In this document: one piece after another, positions 17,909-27,440 of the stretch
How positions within the stretch are numbered: position 1 is the stretch's first letter
Layout: the number at the start of each line of letters is the position of its first letter
Assembly: GCA_020161265.1 (NCBI GenBank)
Contig: JAIUOC010000001.1
Location: 806,001-870,000, forward strand
Direction: 5' to 3'
Source of the DNA: Chloroflexota bacterium
GTDB taxonomy: Bacteria > Chloroflexota > Chloroflexia > Chloroflexales > Herpetosiphonaceae
Length of the DNA stretch: 64,000 nt
The notes under the pieces: generated by a model
Database searches by the model: none
What the model was told of the DNA's origin: nothing
Seen by the model: the letters and a program-made list of their open reading frames with translations, nothing else
Made by a program: the position numbers and the translations under genes

Positions 17909-19111
17909 ATGAGCAAAATCTGGACTATTGCCCGCCATGAATATTTCACCCATCTACGCCGTCGGGGCTTTTTGATTTCAACCTTTGGCATGCCACTGAT
18001 CTTGGTTGGACTCTTTGTGATTGTGGTAATCGTGTTGCTGCTTTCATCGCAAGTCAAGGCGATTGGCTATGTTGACCAAAGTGGCTTAACCAGCGGCTTG
18101 CAGCCCGACATTGCTTGGAATAGTAATTTGGGTACGGTTCAAATCCGTCAATATGCCAGCTTAGATGCGGCGAAAGCTGCCTTACAAGCTGAAACAATTG
18201 ATGCGGCGTTTGTTGTGCCCGCCGATTTTCTTAGCAGTGCGACGATTGAAGGCTATGCCCTTGAAGCCTTGCCCCAGCTTGCCGAAAGCCAATTTGGTGG
18301 TTTTTTACGGGCAGTTTTGGCGGCGCAGTTGCTCGATGAACCAGATGTGGTGTTTCAGCCAATTCGCAAGCTTGATAGCATTGTGCTTGATGCGCCGCCC
18401 GAAGAGGCTCGCCGTTCGGGTTTATCGATCGCTGTGCCAATTTTCTTTGGCATTTTGCTGCTTGGCTCGACCTTCGGCAGTGGTTCGTACTTAATGATGG
18501 CCTTGATCGAAGAAAAAGAGCAGCGGATTATGGAGATTTTGGCTAGCTCGCTCTCGACCTACCAAATTATGACTGGCAAAATTCTGGGCTTGGGCGCATT
18601 GGCCTTGACCCAATTGAGCATCTGGGCCAGCGGTGGCTTGGTATTATTGGGCTTTGCCGCAGCTCAATTTGATTTAATCGGAGAGCAAGGCATCAGCATT
18701 GGGGTGATTGTGCTGGGGTTTATGTTGTTTTTCCCCAGTTACTTTATTATTGCTGCTACGCTCAGCGCCATCGGTGCAGCCGTAACCAGCGCCCAACAAG
18801 GCCAGCAACTGACGGGGATTGTAACCCTGTTATGTACGATGCCACTGTGGTTTATTGCCGTGTTGAGCAATAATCCCAACGGCGCGTTGGCGATTGGCTT
18901 TAATCTATTTCCTTATACCGCTCCCGTAACGTTGCTACAACGGGTGATGAGCGGCAGTGTGCCAATCTGGCAGCAAATCGCCACGGTGGTTTGGTTGTGG
19001 CTTGCCGCTGGCTTGATCACCCGTTTTGCCGGGCGAATTGTGCGGATTGGCTTGTTGCGCTATCGCCAAAGCTTACGTTTACGCGATTTATTACAGCTAG
19101 GCAAACTTTAA
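17909..19111 (+). CDS. ABC-2 type permease (NatB/YhaP-like)
   Basis: 400 residues. One N-terminal helix (FLISTFGMPLILVGLFVIVV) is followed by a large outer domain (about 50-170), then five or six helices. The motif LMMALIEEKEQRIMEILASS followed by LSTYQIMTGKI is the hallmark of ABC-2 permeases of the NatB group. These move ions, drugs or lipids when paired with an ATPase. No ATPase gene is next to it here, so the partner must be encoded elsewhere. It is convergent with the STAS gene, and the two stop codons overlap by 4 nt. Confidence 0.88.
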   Translation: MSKIWTIARHEYFTHLRRRGFLISTFGMPLILVGLFVIVVIVLLLSSQVKAIGYVDQSGLTSGLQPDIAWNSNLGTVQIRQYASLDAAKAALQAETIDAAFVVPADFLSSATIEGYALEALPQLAESQFGGFLRAVLAAQLLDEPDVVFQPIRKLDSIVLDAPPEEARRSGLSIAVPIFFGILLLGSTFGSGSYLMMALIEEKEQRIMEILASSLSTYQIMTGKILGLGALALTQLSIWASGGLVLLGFAAAQFDLIGEQGISIGVIVLGFMLFFPSYFIIAATLSAIGAAVTSAQQGQQLTGIVTLLCTMPLWFIAVLSNNPNGALAIGFNLFPYTAPVTLLQRVMSGSVPIWQQIATVVWLWLAAGLITRFAGRIVRIGLLRYRQSLRLRDLLQLGKL

Positions 19112-20061
19112 AGGGTAGCGGCAAGTTGTAAGGCCGCATACGGCGTTGGGGCGGTGCGAACCATGCCCAAATCGATCCGTTGCCGCACTAAGGTTGTGGC
19201 CAAATCAGGGCTGATGCCACTCAAAATCACCGAACTGCCCAATAAACGAATCGCGCTGGCGAGGCGCAGCAATTGTTGGGCAGTTTGGGCATTGACATTA
19301 CTGAGGCTGGTAATATCCAAAATAATCGCATTGGCGCGGCGCTGATTAACTGCCGCTAAAATCCGATCAGTCAATTGAGCCGCCCGTTGATCATCGACAT
19401 AGCCAATGATTGGCGCTAGCAAAACTTGCTCGGCAACTTCAACGATCGGCGTTTCCAAGGCGGCAACGGTTGCCAACAAGCGTTGTTGCTCCTCAGATTG
19501 CGTCTGCAAGCTGCTGGCGCGATCTTCGGCCTCTTGGGCGTAACGTTGAGCCATGCCACGCTCAGTTTGAGCCAAATCCAGCGCTTCGGTATTGGCCTGT
19601 TGGGTTTGCTCCAAAATCAAACGCCCTAACCACAAGCAACCAGCAATAAAGGCATAGCAAATCGCATAATCCACTTTAAGATAAGGCGTATCGCTATCGG
19701 CTCGCAACCATGTCACGACAATTGCCACCAGCGCGGTGATGATCGTCGTGCGCGAATCGGTGACCACAAAGGCCACCGCCATCGGAGCCAACAAGACTGG
19801 CGAGAAGTAAATATCTTTGGCGGGATCGATCAGTAATAACACGGTGATTGCAGTGGCCACCACCACGCTGGCAATAGGCACCCAAGGCCAATTTCGCCAA
19901 GCCCCAAAGGCCAAACCAAGCGTTAAAATTGGCAAAATGCCAAGGCCGATTAACACTTCAGGTGCACCATCATTGAATGCTAAGAAGAGTAAGCCCAAAA
20001 TACTCATAACCGATTCAAATAGCAACAGGCTTAACAAGGCGAAACGTTGACTCAGACGCAT
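19108..20061 (-). CDS. Membrane protein with C-terminal STAS domain
   Basis: 317 residues. The N-terminal 150 hold five or six hydrophobic helices, then a coiled-coil-prone segment (QANTEALDLAQTERGMAQRY). From about 205 comes a STAS domain: ETPIVEVAEQVLLAPIIGYV, then IILDITSLSNVNAQTAQQLL and GSSVILSGISPDLATTL. This resembles the C-terminal domain of RsbR-type stressosome proteins, including the Ser/Thr-containing helix cap that RsbT-like kinases phosphorylate. The same type of STAS domain ends the sensor at 23140. It likely links a membrane signal to a partner-switching cascade; the partners are not in this window. Confidence 0.82.
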   Translation of the reverse strand: MRLSQRFALLSLLLFESVMSILGLLFLAFNDGAPEVLIGLGILPILTLGLAFGAWRNWPWVPIASVVVATAITVLLLIDPAKDIYFSPVLLAPMAVAFVVTDSRTTIITALVAIVVTWLRADSDTPYLKVDYAICYAFIAGCLWLGRLILEQTQQANTEALDLAQTERGMAQRYAQEAEDRASSLQTQSEEQQRLLATVAALETPIVEVAEQVLLAPIIGYVDDQRAAQLTDRILAAVNQRRANAIILDITSLSNVNAQTAQQLLRLASAIRLLGSSVILSGISPDLATTLVRQRIDLGMVRTAPTPYAALQLAATL

Positions 20062-20163
20062 GATGGCGGTTCCTTTATCGTGTGCAGGGCGATGCCTTGT
20101 CCATTCTAACAGGAATGTAAGCGTTCTCAGGGTGATTTTTCAGCCCCCGCAAGGTGAACATTA

Positions 20164-21267
20164 CTATACCTGTGGGTTGGGATAGGCAGTAAGCCAAATA
20201 TCAGCCCCGATTTGCTCACTACTGCGTACTTGCCAAAGCTGGGCTTCGCTCATACGGGCGATACCAACTCCAGCAACCGGACTTGGCGCAACTCCACCAA
20301 TAATCTTGGGTGCGATCACTACTTGGACTTTTTGAACTGCCTGCGCCGCCAAAAATGCTGCAATCGTTTCGCCACCACCCTCAACCATTAACGAGCTTAT
20401 TCCCCGTTGACCAAGCTCGCTCAACAACGCTGGAATTGAAACCCGACCCTCAAGATTGCTCGGTAACTCAAGAATTTCAGCATTGTTGAGGCTTGCTCGC
20501 CATGCAGCACTAGCAGCGGCAGTTGTCGCAATAATCGTTGAGCTAGGCACAGCTTGCGCCAACATCGCCGCGCTGGAAGGCATGCGCCCACGCGCATCAA
20601 GCACCACACGCACGGGGTGTTGCACTGGTCGCCAATGCTGCTCAAGCCGTGTAGTCAATAGTGGATCATCGGCCAGCACGGTGTTGATGCCCACCAAAAT
20701 TGCATCAGTTCGATCGCGCAATTCATGCACTTTGTGGCGCGAAGCTGGCCCGCTAATCCAACGCGCATCGCCGGTGCGCGTAGCAATTTTGCCATCAAGG
20801 CTCATAGCATATTTGACCGTTACAAACGGCTGTTTGGTGGTAATCCAATGGCGAAAAGCCTCAGTTTGGTCAATTGCTGCCGCTTCATATTCAGGCGCAA
20901 AGCCCACCCGAATACCTGCCGCTTGCAAAACTGTCGCCGCATCGTGCTCGAAACGTGGGTTGGGATCACGCGAAGCAATGATCACCTCGGCAATTTCAGC
21001 GGCGATAATCGCATCGGTACAAGGCGGGGTGCGTCCCCAAATTGTACAAGGCTCCAACGTGACATATAAACTTGCGCCACGAGCTTGTTCGCCAGCCTCA
21101 CGCAAAGCCATCACCTCGGCATGAGCTTGGCCTGCTGGCTGAGTATGGCCGCGCCCAACAATTTGGCCAGCCTGAACCACCACCGCGCCCACCGCCGGAT
21201 TCGGACTAGTACGGCCAAGCGCGAGCGCAGCTTGCTCAAGCGCTACCTGCATAACATTCAGATTCAT
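20164..21267 (-). CDS. ribD: Riboflavin biosynthesis bifunctional deaminase/reductase RibD
   Basis: About 367 residues. N-terminal deaminase with TSPNPAVGAVVVQAGQIVGR, the zinc ligands in HAEVMALREAG and PCTIWGRTPPCTDAI; C-terminal reductase with VTVKYAMSLDGKIATRTGDA and RWISG. It deaminates the pyrimidine from GTP and reduces the ribose side chain in the riboflavin pathway. Start choice: ATGs at 21276, 21267 and 21252 are in frame and none has a strong RBS; 21267 places the deaminase at the usual distance from the N terminus. The frame runs to 21330 without support. It stands alone, without ribE/ribAB neighbours. Confidence 0.92.
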   Translation of the reverse strand: MNLNVMQVALEQAALALGRTSPNPAVGAVVVQAGQIVGRGHTQPAGQAHAEVMALREAGEQARGASLYVTLEPCTIWGRTPPCTDAIIAAEIAEVIIASRDPNPRFEHDAATVLQAAGIRVGFAPEYEAAAIDQTEAFRHWITTKQPFVTVKYAMSLDGKIATRTGDARWISGPASRHKVHELRDRTDAILVGINTVLADDPLLTTRLEQHWRPVQHPVRVVLDARGRMPSSAAMLAQAVPSSTIIATTAAASAAWRASLNNAEILELPSNLEGRVSIPALLSELGQRGISSLMVEGGGETIAAFLAAQAVQKVQVVIAPKIIGGVAPSPVAGVGIARMSEAQLWQVRSSEQIGADIWLTAYPNPQV

Positions 21268-21387
21268 CAGCCTGCTCATTTCAATCAGCAATTCAGCCGT
21301 ATAATACAGGCGGTCTGGTGATTGCGCCAAACAGCTTCCATGAGACCGATTTCAAACATTGCAGTAATTCATGTCAAAGGAGACCAC

Positions 21388-22812
21388 ATGACGACTGTAG
21401 AACAGCATTTTCCTGCTGATTTTATTTGGGGCACAGCCACCTCATCGTACCAAATTGAAGGCGCGGTGCATGAAGATGGCCGAGGTGAATCAATTTGGGA
21501 TAGATTTAGCCATACGCCAGGCAAGACCAAATTTGGCCAAACTGGCGATATTGCCTGCGATCACTATCATCGTTACCCTGAAGATTTAGATTTAATGCGT
21601 GAGCTTGGCTTGGCCAGCTATCGTTTTTCGATTGCATGGCCACGGCTTTTCCCCGAAGGCAAGGGCAAAATCAACCAAGCTGGGCTAGATTTTTACAAAC
21701 GGATTATCGAAGGCTTGCACCAGCGTCATCTTACGCCGATGGCCACCCTTTATCACTGGGATTTGCCCCAAGCCTTACAAGACAAGGGCGGTTGGATGAA
21801 TCGCGATACGGCTTTGCGTTTTGCTGAATATGCCGAGGCCATGTATCGCCAATTAGGTACAAGCGTGCCATTTTGGATCACCCATAACGAGCCTTGGGTT
21901 GCAGCCTTTGTTGGTCATTTCCAAGGCCGCCATGCCCCAGGCATCAAAGATTTGCCAAGCGCAGTCAAAGCCTCGCACCATCTGCTCTATTCGCATGGAT
22001 TGGCAACCCAACTCTTCCGCGAAAGCAAATTGGCGGGCCAAATTGGCATCACGCTGAATTTAACCCCAGCCTACCCAACCCACGATACGCCCGACGATCA
22101 TGCGGCGGCCTGGCGTAACGACGGCTATGGCAATCGCTGGTTTCTCGACCCAATTTTTCGTGGCAGCTATCCGGCTGATACAGTTGAGTGGTTCAATCAA
22201 CACCATCAGATTGAAATGGATTATGTGCAGACTGGCGATTTGGCCGTCATTCAACAGCCAATTGATTTCTTGGGTATTAATTATTATTTCCCGAATCGGA
22301 TTTCGGCGGCTGATGAAAGCAAATTTTTGGCGCTGGTTAATAGTTCGGCAATTGGCGAAACTAGTTTTCGTGGCTGGGAAGTTGTACCAGCAGCGTTTGC
22401 TGATTTATTGAAACGGGTTCAGCGCGATTATGGCAATACGCCAATTTACATTACTGAAAATGGCAGTGCTTTCGCTGACCTCAAACGCGCCGCAGACGGC
22501 TCGGTCAACGACGGCGATCGCATGAGCTATTTGCACACCCATTTGGAAGCAGTGGCCGATGCGATTGCGGCTGGTGTGCCAGTCAAAGGCTACTATGCTT
22601 GGTCGATGCTCGATAACTACGAATGGGCTGAAGGCTACGACGAACGCTTTGGGATTATCGAAGTCGATTTTGCCACCCAAAAGCGCACGCCCAAGCGGAC
22701 AGCCCGCTGGTATCAGCAAATTGTAGCAAATAACGGCTTGCCAAGCTTGCCCGCTGACGTGCAAGCGCTAGCCGAACGCTACCGTAATTGCCCAATTGGC
22801 CCACAAGATTAA
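21388..22812 (+). CDS. bglA: Beta-glucosidase, glycoside hydrolase family 1
   Basis: 474 residues, full length for GH1. N-terminal signature FIWGTATSSYQIEGAVHEDG; acid/base Glu168 in THNEPW; nucleophile Glu357 in YITENGSAF; C-terminal YYAWSMLDNYEWAEGYDERF with the residues that shape the sugar site. No signal peptide, so it acts in the cytoplasm on imported beta-glucosides such as cellobiose, in line with the GH8 and GH5 cellulases nearby. ATG 21388 has AAAGGAG 7 nt upstream. Divergent from ribD with only about 120 nt between. Confidence 0.96.
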   Translation: MTTVEQHFPADFIWGTATSSYQIEGAVHEDGRGESIWDRFSHTPGKTKFGQTGDIACDHYHRYPEDLDLMRELGLASYRFSIAWPRLFPEGKGKINQAGLDFYKRIIEGLHQRHLTPMATLYHWDLPQALQDKGGWMNRDTALRFAEYAEAMYRQLGTSVPFWITHNEPWVAAFVGHFQGRHAPGIKDLPSAVKASHHLLYSHGLATQLFRESKLAGQIGITLNLTPAYPTHDTPDDHAAAWRNDGYGNRWFLDPIFRGSYPADTVEWFNQHHQIEMDYVQTGDLAVIQQPIDFLGINYYFPNRISAADESKFLALVNSSAIGETSFRGWEVVPAAFADLLKRVQRDYGNTPIYITENGSAFADLKRAADGSVNDGDRMSYLHTHLEAVADAIAAGVPVKGYYAWSMLDNYEWAEGYDERFGIIEVDFATQKRTPKRTARWYQQIVANNGLPSLPADVQALAERYRNCPIGPQD

Positions 22813-22817
22813 GTTTA

Positions 22818-22852
22818 CTGGTGGTCGCTGGTTGCTTGCTAGCGACCACCAG
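22818..22852 (+). terminator. Hairpin after the beta-glucosidase gene
   Basis: Perfect 12-bp stem, CTGGTGGTCGCT at 22818-22829 with its complement at 22841-22852, loop 11 nt. It begins 5 nt after the bglA stop. No run of T follows, so termination efficiency is uncertain; it may protect the 3' end. Confidence 0.55.
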
Positions 22853-23139
22853 CACATATATGCACATAGTAATAACCAAAATCAGCCATACTTGAGCAAA
22901 CACTGTAACGATATTGGTTGGTAGCAAGCCTAAAATTGCTAAAATATCTATATTGCTAGCTAGCCTATTTGCTGCTATATTAGAACAATCTTTTAGCAGG
23001 TTTACACTTCGGGGATTCTTCAAAAAACATCACTCGTTGCACGGAGCAAACTGGGTTGCTTGGGCTAATGCAGCGCATGGTGTTTGGTAAATCAGCCATG
23101 AATTCTACGTCGTCCATGGTCTGATGGATAGGAAACACT
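22853..23139 (+). other. Intergenic region with no gene seen
   Basis: A/T-rich to about 22990, with GCTAGCTAGC-like runs, then mixed sequence up to the sensor gene. No ORF, tRNA or repeat of the family seen elsewhere was identified. The promoter of the sensor gene is presumably here but could not be fixed. Confidence 0.4.
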
Positions 23140-24711
23140 ATGCGAGCACGTGTTCGTCGTCGAGTTACGTGGATCATCACACTCTCTGCATTGCTGCCAT
23201 TGCTTAGTGTTTGGGTATTAGTTTTATATATCAGTTATCGCGCCGAGGAGCAATCGGCTGAGCGCCAGCAGGTAGCCTTAACCGATTTGGCTGCCGAAGA
23301 TTTTCGCCGATTTTTATTCAATACCACGATTGAACTGCAAGATGTTGCCGAGAATATTGCCCGCGAAACCGATCCGCAAACAATTACGGCTCAACAACTA
23401 TCAACCTTAGGGCTATTTCGTTCAAGTTTCGCCGAGGTAGCGATTTATAGCGCCGATGGTCAGCGTCAGGTTGCTAGCTCGCGCTTTGGTGATCCGACCT
23501 TGCCAATGTCCTTAACTGGCGCCCAGTTATTGGCAGATCTTAGCACGCGCCGCGTTTCATTCGCCGACCCACCCTCATTTACTGGCACCATTTCACGCAA
23601 ATTAGCACCACAGGAAATTCCGCGCTTTCGGGTTGCCACCCAACTGCTTAGCTCAAACAACCAGGCACTCTTTTTGGTAGCTGATGTCAGCATGCAACGC
23701 ATTTGGACCAGCACGACCCGAATTGAAACTGCCGCTGAAATGCGCGTGTTAATTCTGACCGAGCAAGGCGATCTAATTAGCGCTGCCAAAATTGAATCGT
23801 TGCTAGAACACCCTGAGATGCGCGGGATACCGTTGCTTGGTTCTGAGGCAACTGTCGCAACTTACGAGAGCGTCTTTGGTGAAGAAGTGTTGGGCGTGCG
23901 TACCTCAATCGAGCCTGTCGATTGGATTTTAGTGGTTGAACGACCGCTAGAAGTGATTTATGGCAATGTTGGGCGCTTGGCCGTCAGTTTGCTGATGATT
24001 ATTTTTATTGCAACCCCAATTGTGATTGGCGTTGGTTGGTATGTTGGGCGGCGGATCGCTGGCCCAATTCAAACCTTGTATGCAGGCGTAACCCGATTTA
24101 GCGAAAACCCCAACAATTTCGAGCCAGTGTTGCTTGATACCCGCGATGAACTGGCCAGCCTCGCCGGGGCTTTCAATACCATGGCTAGCGGCCTGAATGC
24201 CTCACAAAAGCGGTTGGCCAACCTCAACGAAGAGCTTGAGGCCCAAGTTGTTGGTCGTACCAGCGAATTACACAACGCCTTGGCCGAAGTTCAAGCTCAA
24301 AATTTAGCCCAAGAACGCTTGCTTGATACGGTGCGTCGCCTGAGCATGCCCAGCATTCCGATCACCAAACATATGGTTGTGATGCCGTTGGTCGGCGAAT
24401 TTAGCGCTGATCGCGCCAACGATATTAGCACTACCTTGCTACTGACAATTGAGCAAGAACGTGCCAAAATTGTGATTTTGGATATTACTGGGGTTCCAGT
24501 GGTTGATAATATCGTGGCGCGGGCGATTCTTGATGCGGCTCAGGCTGCACGTTTGTTGGGGGCACAAGTCATTTTGGCAGGCATTCGCCCAGATATGGCC
24601 GAAACCTTGGTCAACTTGCATATCAATTTAGGCATGATCGAAAGTGCCGCTACTTTAGAGCAAGCCTTCAAACGAGGCATGGAATACCTACGCGTAAATC
24701 GACTCTCCTAA
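23140..24711 (+). CDS. Membrane sensor with extracellular domain, HAMP and STAS
   Basis: 523 residues. A first transmembrane helix near 10-33 is followed by an outer domain of about 250 residues with a Cache-like flow (TTIELQDVAENIARETDPQT and VEVIYG-like end at LVVERPLEVIYGNVGR), then a second helix (LLMIIFIATPIVIGVGWYVG) and a HAMP domain (RRIAGPIQTLYAGV). A coiled coil (residues 350-400) leads to a STAS domain with VMPLVGEFSADRANDISTTL and KIVILDITGVPVVDNIVARA. Instead of a kinase, the output is STAS, so it probably feeds a stressosome-like partner switch. ATG 23140 follows ATAGGAAAC. Confidence 0.83.
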   Translation: MRARVRRRVTWIITLSALLPLLSVWVLVLYISYRAEEQSAERQQVALTDLAAEDFRRFLFNTTIELQDVAENIARETDPQTITAQQLSTLGLFRSSFAEVAIYSADGQRQVASSRFGDPTLPMSLTGAQLLADLSTRRVSFADPPSFTGTISRKLAPQEIPRFRVATQLLSSNNQALFLVADVSMQRIWTSTTRIETAAEMRVLILTEQGDLISAAKIESLLEHPEMRGIPLLGSEATVATYESVFGEEVLGVRTSIEPVDWILVVERPLEVIYGNVGRLAVSLLMIIFIATPIVIGVGWYVGRRIAGPIQTLYAGVTRFSENPNNFEPVLLDTRDELASLAGAFNTMASGLNASQKRLANLNEELEAQVVGRTSELHNALAEVQAQNLAQERLLDTVRRLSMPSIPITKHMVVMPLVGEFSADRANDISTTLLLTIEQERAKIVILDITGVPVVDNIVARAILDAAQAARLLGAQVILAGIRPDMAETLVNLHINLGMIESAATLEQAFKRGMEYLRVNRLS

Positions 24712-25026
24712 AAACCACAAGCGGCTCAATTGAGCCGCTTGTAGAAGAGAAAGAGTGTGTGTGAGGAGGAAGGATTTGTTTGTAGTATCCGATTAGTAAC
24801 TTACGAGCATCCTAACGATCATGGGCCTAGTTAGTCCTATTGTTTGGTTAGGCCGAGAATCACTAGGAGCAAGCAGCGATTGAAACCACGAAGAGCACGA
24901 AGAACACGAAAATTCTTTTTTGCCCTAAATTACACCAACTATCCTTATTAATCCCAAAACCGCACCGCATCCTTCATCCCTCATTTCGGCTCTGCGCCTC
25001 TGCGCTAAATTCTGGCCCCTGACCAA
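24712..25026 (+). repeat. Intergenic region: palindromic hairpin and recurring phrases
   Basis: 24717-24742 is a perfect 26-nt palindrome right after the sensor stop and probably ends its transcript. 24880-24915 has CACGAAG-type tandem units. 24960-25026 has TTCATCCCTCATTT, CTCTGCGCCTCTGCGCTAAA and CCCCTGACC, all phrases shared with other gaps of this window. No gene seen. Confidence 0.6.
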
Positions 25027-25569
25027 CTAGTCCCTGACCCCTCCATGCTTTGCTTCCCACTCTGAGCGCAGCATACCCATCTGAATCACATCGACATATT
25101 CGCCATTATTATAAAAATGTTGACGCAACCGCCCTTCATGGATAAAACCACATTTTTCATAGGCTGCAACCGCGCGGGGATTATTGCTGCCTGTAGTGAG
25201 CCAAATTCGACGATAATTTTGAATTCTGAAGGCCCAACCTAAAAGCACTTGAATTGCATCGCTGCCATAACCCTTGCCCACATAATCGGGATGATAAATG
25301 CCAATCCCAAATTCGCTACATTGGGCCACTCGATCTTGATGATGCAAACCAATTGTACCAATCACCACGCCCTCAACTTCGATGATAAACCACGACTTTT
25401 CAGGATTCTCAAGGTGTTTCTCGAAGCGCTTTTCGATGCTGGCCAACGACGTTGGCGACCAAGTACCATCACCAAGCAGCACTAATTCAACATTTTTTTC
25501 AAGTTCATGCAAGGTTTTGCTATCTTCACGCTCGATCGATCGCAGAGTAACTAATTTGCCTTTTAACAC
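25027..25569 (-). CDS. GNAT-family N-acetyltransferase (RimJ/RimL-like)
   Basis: 180 residues. It begins LKGKLVTLRSIEREDSKTLH, has the acetyl-CoA region in GIYHPDYVGKGYGSDAIQVL and the late NPRAVAAYEKCGFIHEGRLR, both typical of the RimJ/RimL group, which acetylate protein N termini or small amines. The start is GTG at 25569, with AAGGAG 9 nt upstream; no other in-frame start is as well placed. Substrate unknown. Confidence 0.9.
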   Translation of the reverse strand: MLKGKLVTLRSIEREDSKTLHELEKNVELVLLGDGTWSPTSLASIEKRFEKHLENPEKSWFIIEVEGVVIGTIGLHHQDRVAQCSEFGIGIYHPDYVGKGYGSDAIQVLLGWAFRIQNYRRIWLTTGSNNPRAVAAYEKCGFIHEGRLRQHFYNNGEYVDVIQMGMLRSEWEAKHGGVRD

Positions 25570-25787
25570 GCTAATCGCTCCTTATCAAACTGAATCTAGC
25601 GCTAGTATAGGCCCGATTATTGAGCAACTCATCCATCAGAAGGTTGATTAAACGATCAGCCTTACTAATACATAAATGAGAATCATAAAGAAATTTTAAT
25701 AAATCTCTTGACTTTAGCACTTGCTCTATGCTAGATTCGTTACTAAGTTCATTGGAATAACTTTCCAGCAACTTGGAGGACTTTTAG

Positions 25788-27440
25788 ATGACTGAACAAC
25801 CACGTTCTTTTTTTGGCTCGCGTTTAATTCAACGAGTTATTTTGATTTTGGCGATCTGCGCAGTGATTATTCCGCTATTCGCCAGCAAATCATCATATGC
25901 TGCCGCCACGCCACGTCGCCCGTTTCCCCAACATACCCAATATGCTAGCGGCACGATCAAGCCCAATCATCGTACCCAAGCCCAACTTGATAGCGACGTT
26001 ACGACATTTTATGATGTTTGGAAAAGCCGCTATGTCGTTCGAGCAGGTACGAGCAGCGCTGGTAATCCTTACTATCGGATTAGTTTTGGCAGCAGTGCGC
26101 CCAACGTAACGGTTTCCGAAGGCCAAGGCTATGGCATGGTCATTATGGCCTTGATGGCGGGCTATGATCCCGAAGCCCAAGCAATTTTTGATGGTTTATG
26201 GGAGTTTTCGCGCACCAATCCCAGCAATATCGATTCGCGCTTGATGGGATGGCGCATTCCCAGCGATGGCTCGGGCAATGATAGTGCCTTTGATGGCGAT
26301 GCTGATATCGCCTATGGCCTGATTTTGGCTGATGCCCAGTGGGGTAGCACTGGTCGAATCAATTATGCCAGCGCGGCAAACACGGTTTTGGATGGGGTTT
26401 TAGCATCAACAATTGGCCCAAATAGCCGACTGCCAATGTTGGGCGATTGGGTTTCGCCGAATGGTAGCCCGCATAGCCAATATACGCCACGGCCCTCAGA
26501 TTTTATGTCCAGCCACTTCCGCGATTACCGAGCATTCACTGGCAATACAACCTGGGATACGGTGCTGAGCAAAACCCAAGGCGTAGTTGATAGCATTCAA
26601 GCGCAATATAGCCCCAATACTGGCTTGATGCCCGATTTTGTGGTGCAAGCCAACACAACGCCTAAACCATCGCCTGCCAACTTCTTGGAAAGCGAAAACG
26701 ATGGCAATTATTATTACAATTCAGGTCGTGTGCCATGGCGCTTGGGAGCCGATGCCGTGATTTTTGGCGATGCTGCTTCATTACGTCAAGCTCAAAAAAT
26801 TTCACGCTGGATCGAGCAAGCCACAGGTGGTACGGCTACCAATATTCGCGCTGGCTATACTTTGAATGGCACAGCTTTGCCCGATAGTGGCTATTTCAGC
26901 ACCTTCTTTGCAGCACCATTTGGGGTTGCCGCCATGACTGTGCCAACCAGCCAGCAATGGCTCAATCGGGTCTATGATGCGGTTCGGAGCAATCACCAAG
27001 ATTATTTCGAAGATACCGTAACCTTGCAATGTTTGCTATTGATGTCAGGCAATTATTGGTCACCAAGCCGCAGCAACACCAGCCCAACGGCAACCCCGCG
27101 TCCCGCCACGGCAACCCCGCGTCCAGCGACCACAACGCCACGCCCAGCAACTGCGACTCCACGACCGGCCACCGCTACCCCGCGTCCAGCGACTGCAACA
27201 CCACGTCCAGCGACCACAACGCCGCAACCGGCCACGGCAACGCCACGACCAGCAACTGCGACTCCACAACCAGCAACTGCGACTCCAAACGGCGTTGCAG
27301 CGTGGGATGGCAATATGCGGGCTTATAAAGTGGGTGATCGGGTCAGCTACAACGGGCGCGTCTATCGCTGTTTACAAGCGCATACCTCGTTATCCACTTG
27401 GACTCCTGAGGCTGTTCCTGCCTTATGGCAAGCTGAATAA
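25788..27440 (+). CDS. Secreted endoglucanase, GH8, with C-terminal carbohydrate-binding module
   Basis: 550 residues. A signal peptide (residues 1-37, ending SSYAAA) directs export. The GH8 catalytic domain (about 40-425) has the general acid Glu in VTVSEGQGYGMVIMALMAGY and the family block SAFDGDADIAYGLILADAQW. A linker follows (about 432-500) of some twelve ATPRPA/TTPRPA-type units. The last 45 residues (WDGNMRAYKVGDRVSYNGRV and YRCLQAHTSL) match CBM5/12 chitin/cellulose binding modules. It likely cuts beta-1,4-glucan, or chitosan, outside the cell and feeds bglA. AACTTGGAGGAC precedes ATG 25788. Confidence 0.93.
   Translation: MTEQPRSFFGSRLIQRVILILAICAVIIPLFASKSSYAAATPRRPFPQHTQYASGTIKPNHRTQAQLDSDVTTFYDVWKSRYVVRAGTSSAGNPYYRISFGSSAPNVTVSEGQGYGMVIMALMAGYDPEAQAIFDGLWEFSRTNPSNIDSRLMGWRIPSDGSGNDSAFDGDADIAYGLILADAQWGSTGRINYASAANTVLDGVLASTIGPNSRLPMLGDWVSPNGSPHSQYTPRPSDFMSSHFRDYRAFTGNTTWDTVLSKTQGVVDSIQAQYSPNTGLMPDFVVQANTTPKPSPANFLESENDGNYYYNSGRVPWRLGADAVIFGDAASLRQAQKISRWIEQATGGTATNIRAGYTLNGTALPDSGYFSTFFAAPFGVAAMTVPTSQQWLNRVYDAVRSNHQDYFEDTVTLQCLLLMSGNYWSPSRSNTSPTATPRPATATPRPATTTPRPATATPRPATATPRPATATPRPATTTPQPATATPRPATATPQPATATPNGVAAWDGNMRAYKVGDRVSYNGRVYRCLQAHTSLSTWTPEAVPALWQAE
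27086..27294 (+). repeat. Linker-coding tandem repeat of the GH8 gene
   Basis: An 18-nt unit encoding A-T-P-R-P-A or T-T-P-x-P-A is repeated about eleven times with codon variation. It codes the flexible Pro/Thr linker between the catalytic and binding domains. Antisense frames across it are long and repetitive but are artefacts of the repeat. Confidence 0.85.

Noticed and set aside
25571-25771. 66-residue minus-strand ORF upstream of the GH8 gene
   Set aside because: No ribosome site, lies over the promoter region of GH8 and ends in the ribosome site of the GNAT gene; no conserved features.
27053-27313. Long antisense reading frames rich in G-V-A-V-A-G-R
   Set aside because: They are reverse-strand readings of the ATPRPA linker repeat of the GH8 gene and have no ribosome site.
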